A stretch of DNA of 60,000 nt from Owenia fusiformis. Its lineage: Eukaryota > Annelida > Polychaeta > Sabellida > Oweniidae. Made by a program: the position numbers and the translations under genes. A model generated the notes under the pieces. That model searched no databases, was not told where the DNA came from, and saw only the letters and a program-made list of their open reading frames with translations. The stretch is taken from positions 12,669,915 to 12,729,914 of the forward strand of contig CAIIXF020000001.1 of NCBI GenBank assembly GCA_903813345.2, given 5' to 3'. How positions within the stretch are numbered: position 1 is the stretch's first letter; each line of letters opens with the position of its first letter. Shown here one piece after another: positions 1-13,600 of the stretch.

Positions 1-420
1 AAACATTTTGTATCCTTTTCAATATGTTTTTCAACAATATGTCCTTCTCCAAAGCAAGTCCTTAGAATAACACAAATATCAATCAGACCCTGACATCCTA
101 TGAATCAGGAGCCCACCTTGACATCTATTAAGAGTATTAAAATCATATATTTACTCTATACATATTGTGATGACCATAAAAACGATGGAAGGGGTTACTG
201 TCCTTCAGCGATTATGATCAAACACTTGAAGATTTAGATCAGACCTTTTAACATACAAACAATTGCAAATGTTGTATAAGTACAGCAAGCATTTACAGAC
301 AATCATACACTCTTCGAGCCAACCTCTTGTTCTAGATTTCACCAACCTGTGTTAAAGAAGGCGGATGGGGCTACAGAATGGCCTTGTGTGGTGAATTGGT
401 GAATTGGTTTTAACACTTAC
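1..420. other. Left edge, no gene recognised
   Basis: This stretch is downstream (on the minus strand) of the ankyrin exon ending at 421. It should contain intron and perhaps later exons of that gene, but I see no convincing ankyrin or other coding exon and no clear polyadenylation signal. Confidence 0.4.
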
Positions 421-981
421 TCTGTTTCTGAAGGAGCTCTTCACAGTTCTTCTGAGCAACATCCAATGGAGTTTTGCCATCATTATTTTTAGTATTGTAT
501 CTTCCTCCATATTGTATAAGCATTTCAAGGCACTCTTTGTTATCCTCCTTGGCGGCATAGTGAACAGCTGTGTTTCCCTTTAGCTTGTCCTTTTTGTTAG
601 GATTACCTGGAGAAATAAATAGTACATATTATATAATCAATTAGCAGGTATATAATACATATCATATACACGTACATGGTAGTGTACAAATGATTTCAGA
701 AGATTGTGTTTATTAAGTCTTGATGGTTAGTCGTTTTGTAAATAAGAACAACCAGTTATGTAATGATCATTATATTGACATATACCTTTATGCTTCAGCA
801 ACAATTTCAAAACGTCCATGTCACCATTACTTGCAGCTTCATGAACACAAGTCCAAGAGTACAATCCTACTTTATTTGGATCTAAACCATCTTTAAGTGA
901 AGCTTTAACGTCATCAATATCTCCATACCGCACTGCTTCATGAAGTTTTGTATCTGATAGTTCTCCATCTGACAATCCCAT
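421..981 (-). CDS. Ankyrin-repeat protein, 5' part (gene continues off the left edge)
   Basis: Two coding exons are visible. Exon 1 is 981 down to 786, starts at ATG 981 and ends in phase 1 at a GTATAT donor. Exon 2 is 606 down to 421, bounded by a CAG acceptor and a GTAAGTG donor, also phase 1. The N-terminus begins MGLSDGELSDTKLHEAVRYG and then runs through ankyrin helices with the usual signatures: LHEAVRYGDID, CVHEAASNGDMDVLKLLL, AVHYAAKEDNKECLEMLI and GKTPLDVA. That makes about three to four 33-residue repeats in 127 residues. No other domain is visible, so the product class beyond an ankyrin-repeat adaptor cannot be given. The gene is head-to-head with the ASB gene starting at 1696 and shares its LHEAV motif, which could mean local duplication or simply the shared repeat fold. 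The 3' end lies outside the window or in unrecognised sequence at 1-420. Confidence 0.85.
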
Positions 982-1695
982 CCTTGTGTAACTTCACACA
1001 GTGATTACGTCCACTTAAAGTGGGACTACTTCCTATTACAGTGTCCACTAAGCCATGTTATCTATTGAAAATAAAAAAATACTTTATCTGATTTATAGAT
1101 CTACCAATAATGCAAATATCTGATGTGCTTGTTAATTTCAACTCATCTAATCGTAACTATTGTGCTATTATTTACTGGTAATGTTTGTTTTGATCATAAA
1201 TTTTTGATGACCTGGTTTTGATTTGGCAACAGGACATGCCATTCCAATATATCTGATTAGAATATTCAATGTAGATTTTAAAACACATTAACCATATAGA
1301 AACACTGCAGCCAATATATTGAATAATGTATTACACAATGAGAGATTTGGAAAATCCTACCTTATGAGCTATTATTGGTCGAAACGCTGTTATAATTTGT
1401 TTGATAACTTTTTATTAGAGTACGCCATCTTGTTTAAATTGACAACTGTCAGACATGATCTGTCGAGAACACCCATTTCAAATAACGAATCAAACCTTGT
1501 ATCTTGTAATAACTCCAAAAGATTAAAAAAAGAAAAAGAAAACAATTGTTCAATTTGTACATTCAAGGTGAGACCAGTTTATTTTATTCATTAATTCTAT
1601 TTAACAAATTGTTATTGATCGAGTAGTTTAGTAGACTAATTACTTTTCCATCCCTTTCGTTCAGTGCAAAAATAGGCTCCAATGAAAATCAGAAG
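982..1695. promoter_or_regulatory. Divergent intergenic region between two ankyrin genes
   Basis: About 0.7 kb separates the start codons of the minus-strand ankyrin gene and the plus-strand ASB gene, so both promoters may lie here. A pyrimidine-rich tract followed by CAG at 1643-1664 looks like a 3' splice site. That suggests the ASB start codon is in a second exon and an upstream non-coding exon exists. I see no strong TATA box. The 91-codon open frame at 1319-1594 has no recognisable domain. Confidence 0.4.
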
Positions 1696-1699
1696 ATGA
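1682..1699 (+). promoter_or_regulatory. Short upstream ORF overlapping the ASB start codon
   Basis: A five-codon frame (ATG AAA ATC AGA AGA TGA) begins 14 bases before the ASB start codon. Its stop overlaps that start codon in an ATGA arrangement. If the leader is as read, ribosomes would meet this uORF first, so ASB translation would depend on leaky scanning or reinitiation. Confidence 0.4.
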
Positions 1700-4600
1700 A
1701 TCGTAAACGATCTGATGAAGTTAATAACAAGGCTCTTGAAGAAAGACTGAGATATGCTGTTACAAATGATGATCTCCAGACAGTTAAACGTTTATTGAAG
1801 GGTGGTGTTGCTACTACATCTCAATATTGGGTAACAAATACCTTGTCTGTTTTTTTCAAAATTGAAAAATTTGGCAAGATCTTAGTTTCACAAATTACCC
1901 GGGAATTTATTCTAGTCTGTTGCAACTCCATCATTGATTCATTAGTTGTACTGCTGGGGTTTCTTGAACCTTTCACATTTGTTGTATATGTCTTCTTCCG
2001 ATGGCTTCACACGACACTTCATAATTTTGGCAAACATGAGGATAATGTGCAAAACTTTCTGATGTTTTGCAGAGGATATAGGGAGGGAGCCGCAATATTG
2101 TGTTGTCATCCATATAGGTACATGTAATTGTCGTACAAAGGAAAGCCTGCATTGAGTGTCCGAGAATATTACCTACATGGACGGCATTGCCTTCCTGTAC
2201 TCTTATCTGAGAATCTATGTCACCAGAAGTGGTGACTGGTGACATACATGCATTGGCGTCAGAAGGGGGAGGGCGTTGGGGGCGACCGCCCCACCCCCTT
2301 TCCCTGATTTTTTAGATTTCAAACCTAGCCTAGGTACTATAGCTAATTACAGTTTCTCATGAACCCATACAGTATGTAAATGCTTTGAAGAATAAGTGCA
2401 AAATGTATATTTTAGTAAAAGTTTTTTAGTCAAAGTCAAGTTAGTTTTCTTGGGAATATTGAGCTGAGATATGTTCAGAATGAACCAGAGAGGGTCTAAT
2501 TTTGAAAATTTTCTGAGAGAACGCCCTCCGACCCCCCTAGATCGCGCTTCGCGTGCGGTGCGCTTCACGCATGACCCATCCATACCCATGCAAAAGTCGC
2601 CCCCTCCCTTTGTAAATCCTTCTGACGCCCCTGTACATGTATTGTTACTTATCTTGCCCTTTATGTATATGATATGATAGGTTTGAGAGCCTTTAAAAAG
2701 GGAATCCCCGTAAAGACATCAGGATCTGATGCTGCAAAACCTGGATGTACCAATAGATGGCGGAATTTTGACAGTTAAAATAAGTTAAGGCCAGTTAACA
2801 TGCAAAAATTGCTATTAAAAATGAAAATTTCCTTGTTCTGCTGATAAACCCATCGAGGCCATGCAATAAGGGATTCAGCTTCATAGAAATAATTTTGAAA
2901 TACCCAGGAATTTATTGAGGTAGGTCATTTAAGTGTGAAAAGTGTGGGGAATTCTTCCATATTGTTATCATAGGGACAACCTAAGCTATAGGGACGCTCT
3001 CAGGACTATAGTCCTGGCACAGGATAAATTGTTACAGTCTCCAATGTTTTTTGTGGCTGGTGTTTGGCAGTCGGCATTTGGCATATGAAACAAATGGTAG
3101 GTGGTGACATTTTGAATATTAATGCCTTGTTTTTATGTCTCTGCTTTTTATTTCTCTCGCATACTGTAGTTACGTTTGTAATGACCTTCCATAGCAAGTC
3201 ACTACTACTGTCTCAGCTGTAGTGGCTAGCCTTTATGGCTCAGGGGTAGAGCATCTGACTCTGAGAGCGGAAGGTCCTGGGTTCGATTCCCCCGTACGGG
3301 GCATTGAATTTAGCACATTCTCTTTCGAGTCTAGTATCTGGCTCGGTACACTACAGCCCCCCAACGATCGTGCCCAAGGGTCGATACACATTCAATTTGC
3401 CTGCTGCTGATGTGAGTCAAATGAACCCCATAATATATAGGCAACACATATTTTATTTGAAATCTTACAAAAGGATGTACAGGTATCTTTAAACTCCAAG
3501 CATATTAAGTAAAGTGCTCAAAAGAGATATTGTGCATGGGAATATAAAAGTTAATGTTTACATAATAAACCTTCTTTCATCCAAACTTGTATGTAAGGAA
3601 TAATTCAAGGAGTTAGCGGCCAAAAGTGATGATCATTAATTTGTATATTCTAAAATGCTTTAATTTTTTATATAGAATGTTTCTTTTGCACCATGTGAGC
3701 CCCATAATGGTGAAATTTTTAATACACACAGTAGGAACATCTGATTATTTACAGTTTGATGGCAGCTTACTCCATGAAGCTGTTGGTCGCAGTAGAGAGG
3801 AGATGGTCAGACTCCTGATTCAAGGAAAGGCTAATGTTAATGCAAAGTCGAAAGTAAGTTAAACATATTTTGAACTGCCTGTTACAAAGGATTTGAATTT
3901 TTGAAGTTCTTGTTGTCAATAGGATTCCCTTTTTAAGTTATTTTTGTTCAACATCAATATAGAAAACCCCCCTATGACTCCTGGTTCAAAAGCTCGCCTA
4001 TTTTCAAAGTGGCGCCCATTTTTGTCTCACGAAATTAAATTCACTTTTGGACCATTTGCTTTAAAACCTGTGTCGATAAGATTCCTGTTTTAGGTTATTT
4101 TTTTTCAACATCAATACAGAAAACTTCCTTATGACTTCTGGTTTAGAAGCTCGCCTATTTTTTCCTCGCAAAATTCACTTTTGGCCCATTACCTAGCTCT
4201 ACAAATAATCTCAGGTGTTCTGCATTGTAAAAATTGTCACCGTAAAGAGTTGTTGTATGAAATAATTTTGTTACAAAAAATCGGCAAAAAGTTATATCCG
4301 TTTTTTAAGTTTAAGCCAATTTAGTTAACATTGATTTGTCCATCTGTCTCACATAATCCACTTTTGGACCATTTGCCATAAAACCTCTGTCGATAGGATT
4401 GCAGTTTTAAGTTATTTTTGTTCAACATCAATACAGAAAACTCCCTTATGACTCCTGATTCAAAAGCTTGCCTATTTCCATAATGGCTACCACTTTTGTC
4501 TTGCGGAATTCACTTGTGGCCCATTTCCTAGGTTTACAAATAGTTTCAGGTATCCTGCATTGTAAAAAGGGTAGTGTATGAAATAATTTTGTTACAAAAT

Positions 4601-7600
4601 ATCGGCAAAAATTACATCCAACTGCCATTTTAGCCATCATTCTCTTTTGAGCTACACCCATGGTACTGTTTATTTTTTTAGAGAGAGTATTAATGAAGGA
4701 ATTTCATTTTGTTTTTCTAGGATGGTAGAACTGCCCTACATGTTGCTTGCAGAATTGGTAATGAAGCCATTGTGGACCAGTTGATTAAAGGGGGCGCTGA
4801 CATCAATGCCAAGTCAAAGGTATGCTGTTTTTTAATTGAAACATGTTCTGTATAAAGTGTCGAATCGTGATGTTATTATTGGACAAAATTAAATCCCCCG
4901 AATGCAGGCATCCAGATATATCATCCATCTTCCCCTTTTATAAGCTGGTTTGGATAGGGAAGAAAAAAGGAACAGAGTGGATAGTGTTTGGAGACCTGCT
5001 TTCAGTGAATGTCGCACAAATAATTTAAGCTTATATTTCTGATTGAGTTAAATAGTTGCTCACTTGTCCTGATTTAAATTGGGAGGAATCCAGATTTTTA
5101 GTGCTAACTCCAATTTTTTTTCATATAACCCCCCGATTTTTCATAAAACCTACTGATTTTCTCCCAATTTGTTTTTCAAGAGAAAGCCCATGGTCTTAAT
5201 CAAACTAAAAGTCATTCCCTGTGACTTTATTCCACAGTTTGTATATACAAAAACGGTTAGCAAATTGGTGGGCTATATTTGTCTGAGGCTTTTGAACATT
5301 ATATCTTTCATAATATACTATAAGTTGTAAAAGATGGCTCAAAAGATATACTGTTTTTTTAATTCAAAATCAGGGACATACAACATGTTCATATTTTTGA
5401 TGAAATCCAAATACTGTACATTCATGTTCTTTATTACACGAGGCATACATAGGATATGTTTATATTATTTAATTGGGTGGTTGAGAGGTCAGAAGCATTA
5501 CTTAACTACAGTAGCTGGTAATATCACAAGTACGACTGGCAGCTTTCCTTGTTCAAAATTTAAATTTAAGAATCTGAAAGGCTAGTTTGTCATAGTGCAA
5601 AACATAGGCCAAGGGTAAAGTAATAGTAAGCCATATATAGAAGAGACAGGTGAACAACTCTGACTTGGACTACTTGTTAAGATGGAGATTTCAACAATAT
5701 TTAGTGTATTATTTTCAAAAAGCCATGGGGAGTTGATAGAAAATTGATAGTTTGTAGCTCTTACCTAAGATTGAAACTCAGTCAGATGATATTGAGTGAA
5801 TAATGCTGTCTAAAAGAGAGAATTTCTGAAAACCTGCAATTGCCTGGCAAGTTCATTAGTAAACAAGTGATCTGATTGGTCACTGCTGACCTCCCTGACC
5901 TCCAACAGTGACAATCAGTTTCAGCTTGCCAGGCAATTGCAGATATCCATAGTTGTTGTTTTATATGCAGTATTATATGCAGTTTTTAGATAAAGATTTG
6001 AAAAAAATAATGATATAAGTTTGAAAAACACTTTGAAGAAGATTTTGCAGAGATTTGGGAATACAATTTGATACCAGTAAGGAGAACTAGTGCCAAGACT
6101 AAAAAAAATTGAAAAATTTTCAATCTTACTTGTGGACCTGTCTCTTCTATATTCAGCTTACTATTACTTTCCCCTTGGCCTATGGTGCAAAATGTGCATA
6201 GTAACAAAATGTCACCCTCCAGAAGATATAAAGCATTGCTATTTTGCAATAATCTTTTAACAAGAGTATGAGGTATTGTAATATTGAAAGAGAAGTGTAG
6301 TTTAGACCTAAATCAAGATGGCCATAGTCTTAGATTAAGTGTTATCCATTTACACCCAGGAGGAGCATATAGTCAGAACATACTGCTGTTAATTGAACTT
6401 CAATATATGTTATCCTTCAAGTGTGTTATTCTCTTCAGGCTCTTCTATCTTTGTTACAAACACATTACTCTCTCCACACAGTTTCCCTCCAACACGGATT
6501 AGCATTTTCCTCAGATGTTTGAAGTTTGACTTAAAGACTAAGTCCTCGCTACCAGCTATTCCAAGCCATTCCTCCTCGCCAACTATTGAGCCATCTGACT
6601 GGGGAAGACCAATTGTCAACACTGTAGCACCACTTTCTCTCAGAAGCTCGGCGAATTGAAGAGTTTGGCTTGCCTTTCCTGTCACAATAACAAAGACACT
6701 TATTTTCAAAAAGAACAAATTCAGGCTCTCTAGTACAATTCAACATGCAGAATCTTATGTGTTGAATTGTGTTGAAAGTGTTTATGGTATTATAGAAAGA
6801 ATTTAAAAAGTCCTTCTTACCACTTGGGACAGTCTTTCCATCTGTCAACACAATTGCAACATTTGACACACCTGGTCGGTCACCATTTTCGGGTGAGAAA
6901 TATTCTGATTCCACTTTTTTAAGGGCAGTAAATGTATTTGTTTTACATCCATTTGGGGTCAGACTCATTGTTTCAATTTTATCCAATAATTGGCTACTGT
7001 TATCTGCCCCATCCTGTAAATAAGCCACGTGTTGGTATCCTTGATTAAATGTTAGTGCCCCCACTAGGATACCATCCTGTGTGTTTTTATCAATGTTAAA
7101 CGCCCTGACAGTCTCCGTCATGAAGGTACGAATATGTGTCTTGTCTGTATCTGCGACTGAACATGAGGTATCCACAGAGAAGACAATATCAAGTGGTTTA
7201 TCGCACTCTATTCTTGTACCTATGAATGGAGAAGACAATAAGAAGTGGTTTACTGTACTTTTACTTAATTTGGCGCTACTTGATTTGGGGGATTTGCTGT
7301 TTTGACCTCTTGATGGCTACTTCATTTGGTGGACTTGCAATGTTGAAAATATTGGCGAACTTCAAAGGTTCCACTTATGAGCCCAGTTTTAATCTGTTGA
7401 CTTTCATTTGACTAATAAATTGTCATTGGTTCATTCAAAGTAGTTGAAAATGGACATATTGTTGTTGTTGTACAAAAGTGACGATTTTGAACACATTTTG
7501 AAAGATATTGTTCAACCGGAACAGGTGGTAAATTTCGTTCCATGGGAATCCCCAGGAATTTTGGAATTTGGCAGTCTTATTGAACAAACTTAAACAATTT

Positions 7601-10600
7601 GGCACCAATTCAATACACAGAAAATACCCATCCAGCAGACTTTTTTAAAGATCAACCAAATTGTGAAAAATTTGGTTGATGTTGTTTATGTCTTTCCAGC
7701 GTGGCTATACTTACTAGGTACACATTTATTTTCATGGCATGATAGACCTCGACAACATTCATCATCACTGGAACATCCTCCTTCTTCAACGCAACCTACA
7801 GAATAATATAATAAATTATTACATTGTATAGCCATAATAGACCGATGGCGGTCATATCGTGTACCATGCATACGGTTATATCAGACAACCGCGGGTACGC
7901 GAAGCATTGACACGGTTATACTCAGCTGCAGTAAGAATCTTAAATCGTAGATTCAAAAATGTTTCAAAAAATAAATTGTGGGACGTCCATCCTTTCAATT
8001 GCTTATTTAGAAGTCTATTTCCAAGTCTGATCGGTGGTATTCGTTGACAAGTGCATATATTTTAAGAAAAAAGGTATGGCGAAGAAGATATTAGGCCACA
8101 CGTTGCACTTATAGCTCGGGAAAGGTAAAATGACTCCCAAATTTCCTCTATGGTCTTTATTGGACATTTAAATCTTGACTGAGGACACACGTACTTGACC
8201 AATTTTATTTCACCACCAAGAAGTGGTCATATTGTTATGGTCACTTGTTTTGTGGTATGAGTTCACTGTCTCTAACAAATGCTTAAAATGTGGTGGTAAG
8301 ATTTAGGTGGTAACATTTTGTCATGTTAAAGTCTGTTTTAATCTCACCAATCTCATAATCTTACCTTACTGCCTAAAACAGTATATTGGTTCAGAAAATA
8401 AAAAAACAATGCTTTTTCCTCACTCGAAAATGGTTTCCCTTGCTGAAAATGAATTTAATACTCAAACCGGGGCTTACATATCTTGTCAAATGAGCAAGTA
8501 AATCCTACACAACATTCAGGACTTAAGTCATCTCCACAACTTCCTTTCACCTTAGAGCAAACCTCTTCTACAGGTGATTCTAAAATGTAAACCATGACAA
8601 ATACGTTATACTTTCTCAGTTGTACAGAGGAACACTATCAAGTGAATACAAAAATAGTCTCATTTTCGATACAACTTTAAAATTATCTGAATGATCGAGT
8701 TGATTCAGCTGACTCATGAATCCATGGATTATTTAAGGATTTAGATCCTGGACTCAGTGCTTTGTAGACTGATTACCATTCTCAAAGGTGTTGTTTCAAA
8801 ATTTGCATGAGATACGTAGCATTGAGTGCTAAGTTTAAGAAATAATGCCCAAATGTGAAATTGATCAGCTTATCGGTTTCATCAGTTTCACTAGAATCTA
8901 AAAATGAATTTGAGTGCATAAGATTGTATACTTCACACTTTACACTTCCTAATATTTCATAATCAGCTATTCTAGGTGCTTATGTGGATTTAATAGATCT
9001 TAGAACAGTAAATACATATACCGGTAGTTCACATTATAGGGAAATTATCGAAATGGGAAGTTATCGAAATGATTTAGAACAAACATAATCTGTCTTGCCT
9101 GGTAGAAGACATTCTGGTGCCTCTTGGTTCCATCCATCTTCAGTACACTCAATCTCTGAAGGCCCGGTCAGTTGGTAACCTTCATCACATTCAAAGCTTA
9201 TCGCACTGTCACACAAGTCAGCTCCTCCAACCATGGGTGAACGGGAACCATTTTCAGGTGCTGGTAGATTTGTACATTCTTTTACTGTTCAAAAGTGATG
9301 GAATATAAAAATGATTTGTTTTCTACCTATTTGCTCCCTAATATAAATATCAACATCAACATTTCTATACAGTGTGTCCCAAAAAAAGGAAACCAGCGAT
9401 AGATTGCTTATTTCTCAAATATGAATAATAATAGGAAAATTTCACAGCTACCATCTGATAGGTTATGATGTCCTCCTTTGTATGATACCAAAGTTGTCTA
9501 TTTTCCTTCACGGATGATTGAGTTATAAGGGATTTAAGTGACCATGTCAGAAATGAGTTTGTACCACTTTCAGCCAAGTCGATTTCACCATCATAACAAA
9601 GTGATAAGTAACAACAAACATCAGGATATCACTCTTTTACTCATTTATTCCAATCAAAATTACACATATCATATTTAACACCCCTTTTAAATACCAATGT
9701 CCATTCAAAGTTGTTTTAACCCCAGTGTCATCATCAGGGATGCAGTACTTGCGATGAGATCAAGGGCAGACATTTGCATTGAAAGGAATGGGGGTCATGT
9801 GAAATTTTCCTATTATTATTCATATTTGAGAAATAATCAATCTATTGCTGGTTTCCTTTTTTTTGGGACACACTGTACATGTACATGGAAATATGTTTTG
9901 AAATATCACATTGATCCTTTTTATTGATGGATGAATCAACTTGTTATGCAATCAGCCTAAAAAGTAAGAGATTTTCAACAACCTATGGTCCAGCAGGTGG
10001 GATATAGATATCTTAATGGGACATACGAGTATATAATACAGTATGTTAATTGTTAAACCTGTGTTATTATAGCGTTATGTTATAATGTATAGCCAAATTG
10101 TATTGTAGACACACCGGAATAGCCTGACAACGGTAAAGTCAGATACTGTTGTCACAAATGGCGGACACAACCGTCGCTTCAACTGTTTAATCACTTGGTT
10201 CTCATTTAATGGGACTTTATCGTCGCTAATTCTGTGCATGTATTAAGCTCTTGTGATGATGTTGCATATGAAATCCCAATTTCGATCAAATTGGGTCGTG
10301 AATCACCATAATATACTAGTAACGTCTTCGATATCATCAATGAAAACTGAATATAAATTTGAGTAAGACAACGGCATATGGTAATTACAGCGTCCATTGT
10401 CCCATATCTCATTTTGATCGGTTAAATGAAAGATTTTGTTTTGATGGTAGAACATTATTAACTGTACAATGAGTATTAAGACACTTTGATTGATTGTTGT
10501 TCCAAAGGAATTTAGTCTAGGTGCTCTATTAAACATACAGTTCATGAAAATCTAATTGAAGCGACAGTTATGTCCGCCATTTGTGACAACGGTATCTGAC

Positions 10601-13600
10601 TTTACCGCTGTCAGGCTATTCCAGTGTGATAGAGTAAACTATGTTATTTATAATTATATCAAGGATTTGATACCTTTACATGTAGGTACAGATGGGGAAA
10701 CAGTTCCCCCTGGCATGCATGTCACAAAATTCTGGCTTACTCCATCAGAAGTGTCTAATGTATAGCATGAATCAGGCCTACAAAAATAAGTAAAAATGCA
10801 TTTGTAGGTCAAGGTCACCAGAGAGGTTAAATGTCAAATATGCAGGCATGTCAACTCTCCTGCAATTTGCATGCTGGTAACTCCTTTAAAGAATTAGAAT
10901 TGATGGAAGAATAATGACAGTTACTCTGAACATTAATGAATATACTTAATGAAATAATACTATTCCATATACAGGACACTGTATGTCACATATTCAGCAA
11001 TGAATACAGTGTCCAAACATAATACAAAATTACTGTTGTTTTTCAATTTTGGTATTTTTTCTGAGCTCCACCTTGTCGCATCACCAGTTACCATGGTAAC
11101 AAAAATAATAGAATAATGATGTCAAAGAACAATGAAATCGTCATGGTGTGTATGGCATTATTTTTGCTTCTTTATTCATTAAATTCAAATATATTCGATA
11201 TATGAAACATTTATATTCGCTAAATCATTTTTCCATTCGGTAAAAACGTTTATATGTTTGTTTCAGCAAATTAAGTTTTCAAAATAGGCAATCACTTAAT
11301 ACAATGTGCATTAAATTACATATTTCATTCGTTAAATGACATTTTTTGCGTAAATATTATGGTATTCCTTAAGAGTAACACATTATATGCACAATATTGA
11401 ATTTCTATTTGAACCCTACCGAAATAAGTTTGCCTATATTTACCAAATGGTTTATTTTTCTATGACATAGTTAATGCATTTTACCGAAAGCTAATTTGCT
11501 ATTTACCGAATGCAATAAAGTAATATTCGATAACTTGCGTTGTTGTTCGATATTTTGTCACGTGACTTCGAGATTTGCAAAATGGCCGCGTAGCTATTCT
11601 AGGTGTCACTCCGATAAATAGCACTTCCGGGTAGGACTTCCGGTTAGTGTTTTTTAATACTTTAAAAACGAAGCCATGCCAACTTCAATGGTGTGTATAG
11701 TAGGTTTAAGTGTATGCAATGTGGCCATTTGAGGTATGTATGTAAAGCTGAGGCCAAGTACTTTCTAAATGTGCCATTTTAAGAAGCAAGAATTCGCAAG
11801 AATATAGTCCCGTAAACTGGAACTACTTTATTCGTTAATTTTCATCGGTGAAGCAGGGATTTTACCTGAAAATGAGTCCCTATGTTGGCGTGGTGATATA
11901 TAAAAATCGAGACGCAAACCCTATGTTAAATATAGTGTCAAGATGAAGGTTGTGTATAGGGGAACGCAGAAATATAGTCATTGTATGGGCTAGTTCGTTC
12001 GAAAATGGCGATATGTACCCCAGAACTTGAATTTTGTGATTTTTTTCAATATTTTTCAATGATTTACAGGAGTGACACCTCTACATCGTACAAATATATC
12101 ACGTGACTGAAAGTCTCGTAAATTATCGAAAAATAACGAAATTTATCGAATGTGGCATTCGGTATTTACCAAATATAAATAATTTAAGTACCGAATGTAC
12201 AAATAATTAATTGAATTATATGTGCGTTAAGGAAAACAAATTGATTCGCTGCATCACACAAATACATGTATAAATATCAAATGTGAATGTCAATACAAAG
12301 AACAAGTGAAACTATTTAGCGAATATAAATTGTATAGATTATTACATTTGATAAAATAAAAAAACATTCGATAGATTGGGTAAAGGTTTGGTAAATTGTT
12401 TGTTTTATTTGGTATTTATGGAATATTAATGTACCGAATAAAGAAGCAGTTTAAACACCATAGGTGTGATCCTATATATTTGGGTTATATTATGTATTCT
12501 GTTACACAAAAAAAAACTGGCGTGACTTCAAATTTTCCAGCGAATGCGTGACAAAAACGCAAATTGCGGGACAGTTGGACGGCCTGGAAGCTGTTTAATT
12601 TATGACAAGAGTATGATCATATATGTTTTTATTATTCTGTTGATAGAAATTCAGTGTTAATTTTAGCATTATTGGTGATGAAGGTGCAGAGTCATTGTCA
12701 AATTCATCAAAAGGTCAAGTTGTTTGGAATTATTTTACTTTGAAAGTTTTACAATTTCAACAATTTTTAGAGTTCAATATTTATCTTTTACAGAAAACAT
12801 GAAACAATTCATTTCCATTCAAATGTTGATTCTGTAGTTGCTAAATTAAAATCAAATTAACACTATTATATTCAATTTTCATTCTTTTGACCTGGGTTAA
12901 TTTGGCTTGAATTTGTGATTCATATGTGCATAATAGATTTGATAAACAATAGTATATCTAGTTACACTGATGTTCCCTGACATTAAGTGCATTTCTGGTC
13001 AGTGAGGCACTGGGTTCCGACCTAGTTTTACGAAAAGTTCTGCATCTTATGTTCCAACAGTCACACCAAAATTGTTGGAAATATGGATGTAATTGTTTTC
13101 TATGGTTAATCTGTCTAATCTATGTAACTTACTCAAAATAAACTTTTTCTCCAACATTAAACCGTCCTTTTTTATTTTCTGCACTTCGTTGGATGTTATA
13201 TCCACAATGGTCTTCTGCTTGTGGGTACTCACAGGTTACATCTATTAAAGAGATGCTGAATTAGTTCATCAGGAATATGTTATGTTACATAATCGTTAAG
13301 CCAATGGTACACATGATTTAGTTAAATTGTCTTACGTGCTATTGTTATTTTAGATGTAGTCAAGTTTATCCCCTCCCAAATATCTATTCATCAAATCTGA
13401 CTAGAGAGATAATGGGGGAAGGAATATATACAGTATGCAGAAGGTTGATTCAAGACTACATATTTGTACGGTTAAGTTATGTTAAGTTATGTTGTATTAT
13501 ACCTGCACATGCTCCATTCTCACAGACACCAGTGCAGCAATCTTCATCTTTCACACACACCTGGGTAATCTGGCCACAACCTGAAGAACATTTCTATTAT

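Noticed and set aside
3229-3303. A functional tRNA gene (Gln CTG-like anticodon)
   Set aside because: Box A and box B are good, but the acceptor, anticodon and T stems have several mismatches, and the tail recurs elsewhere. A SINE fits better.
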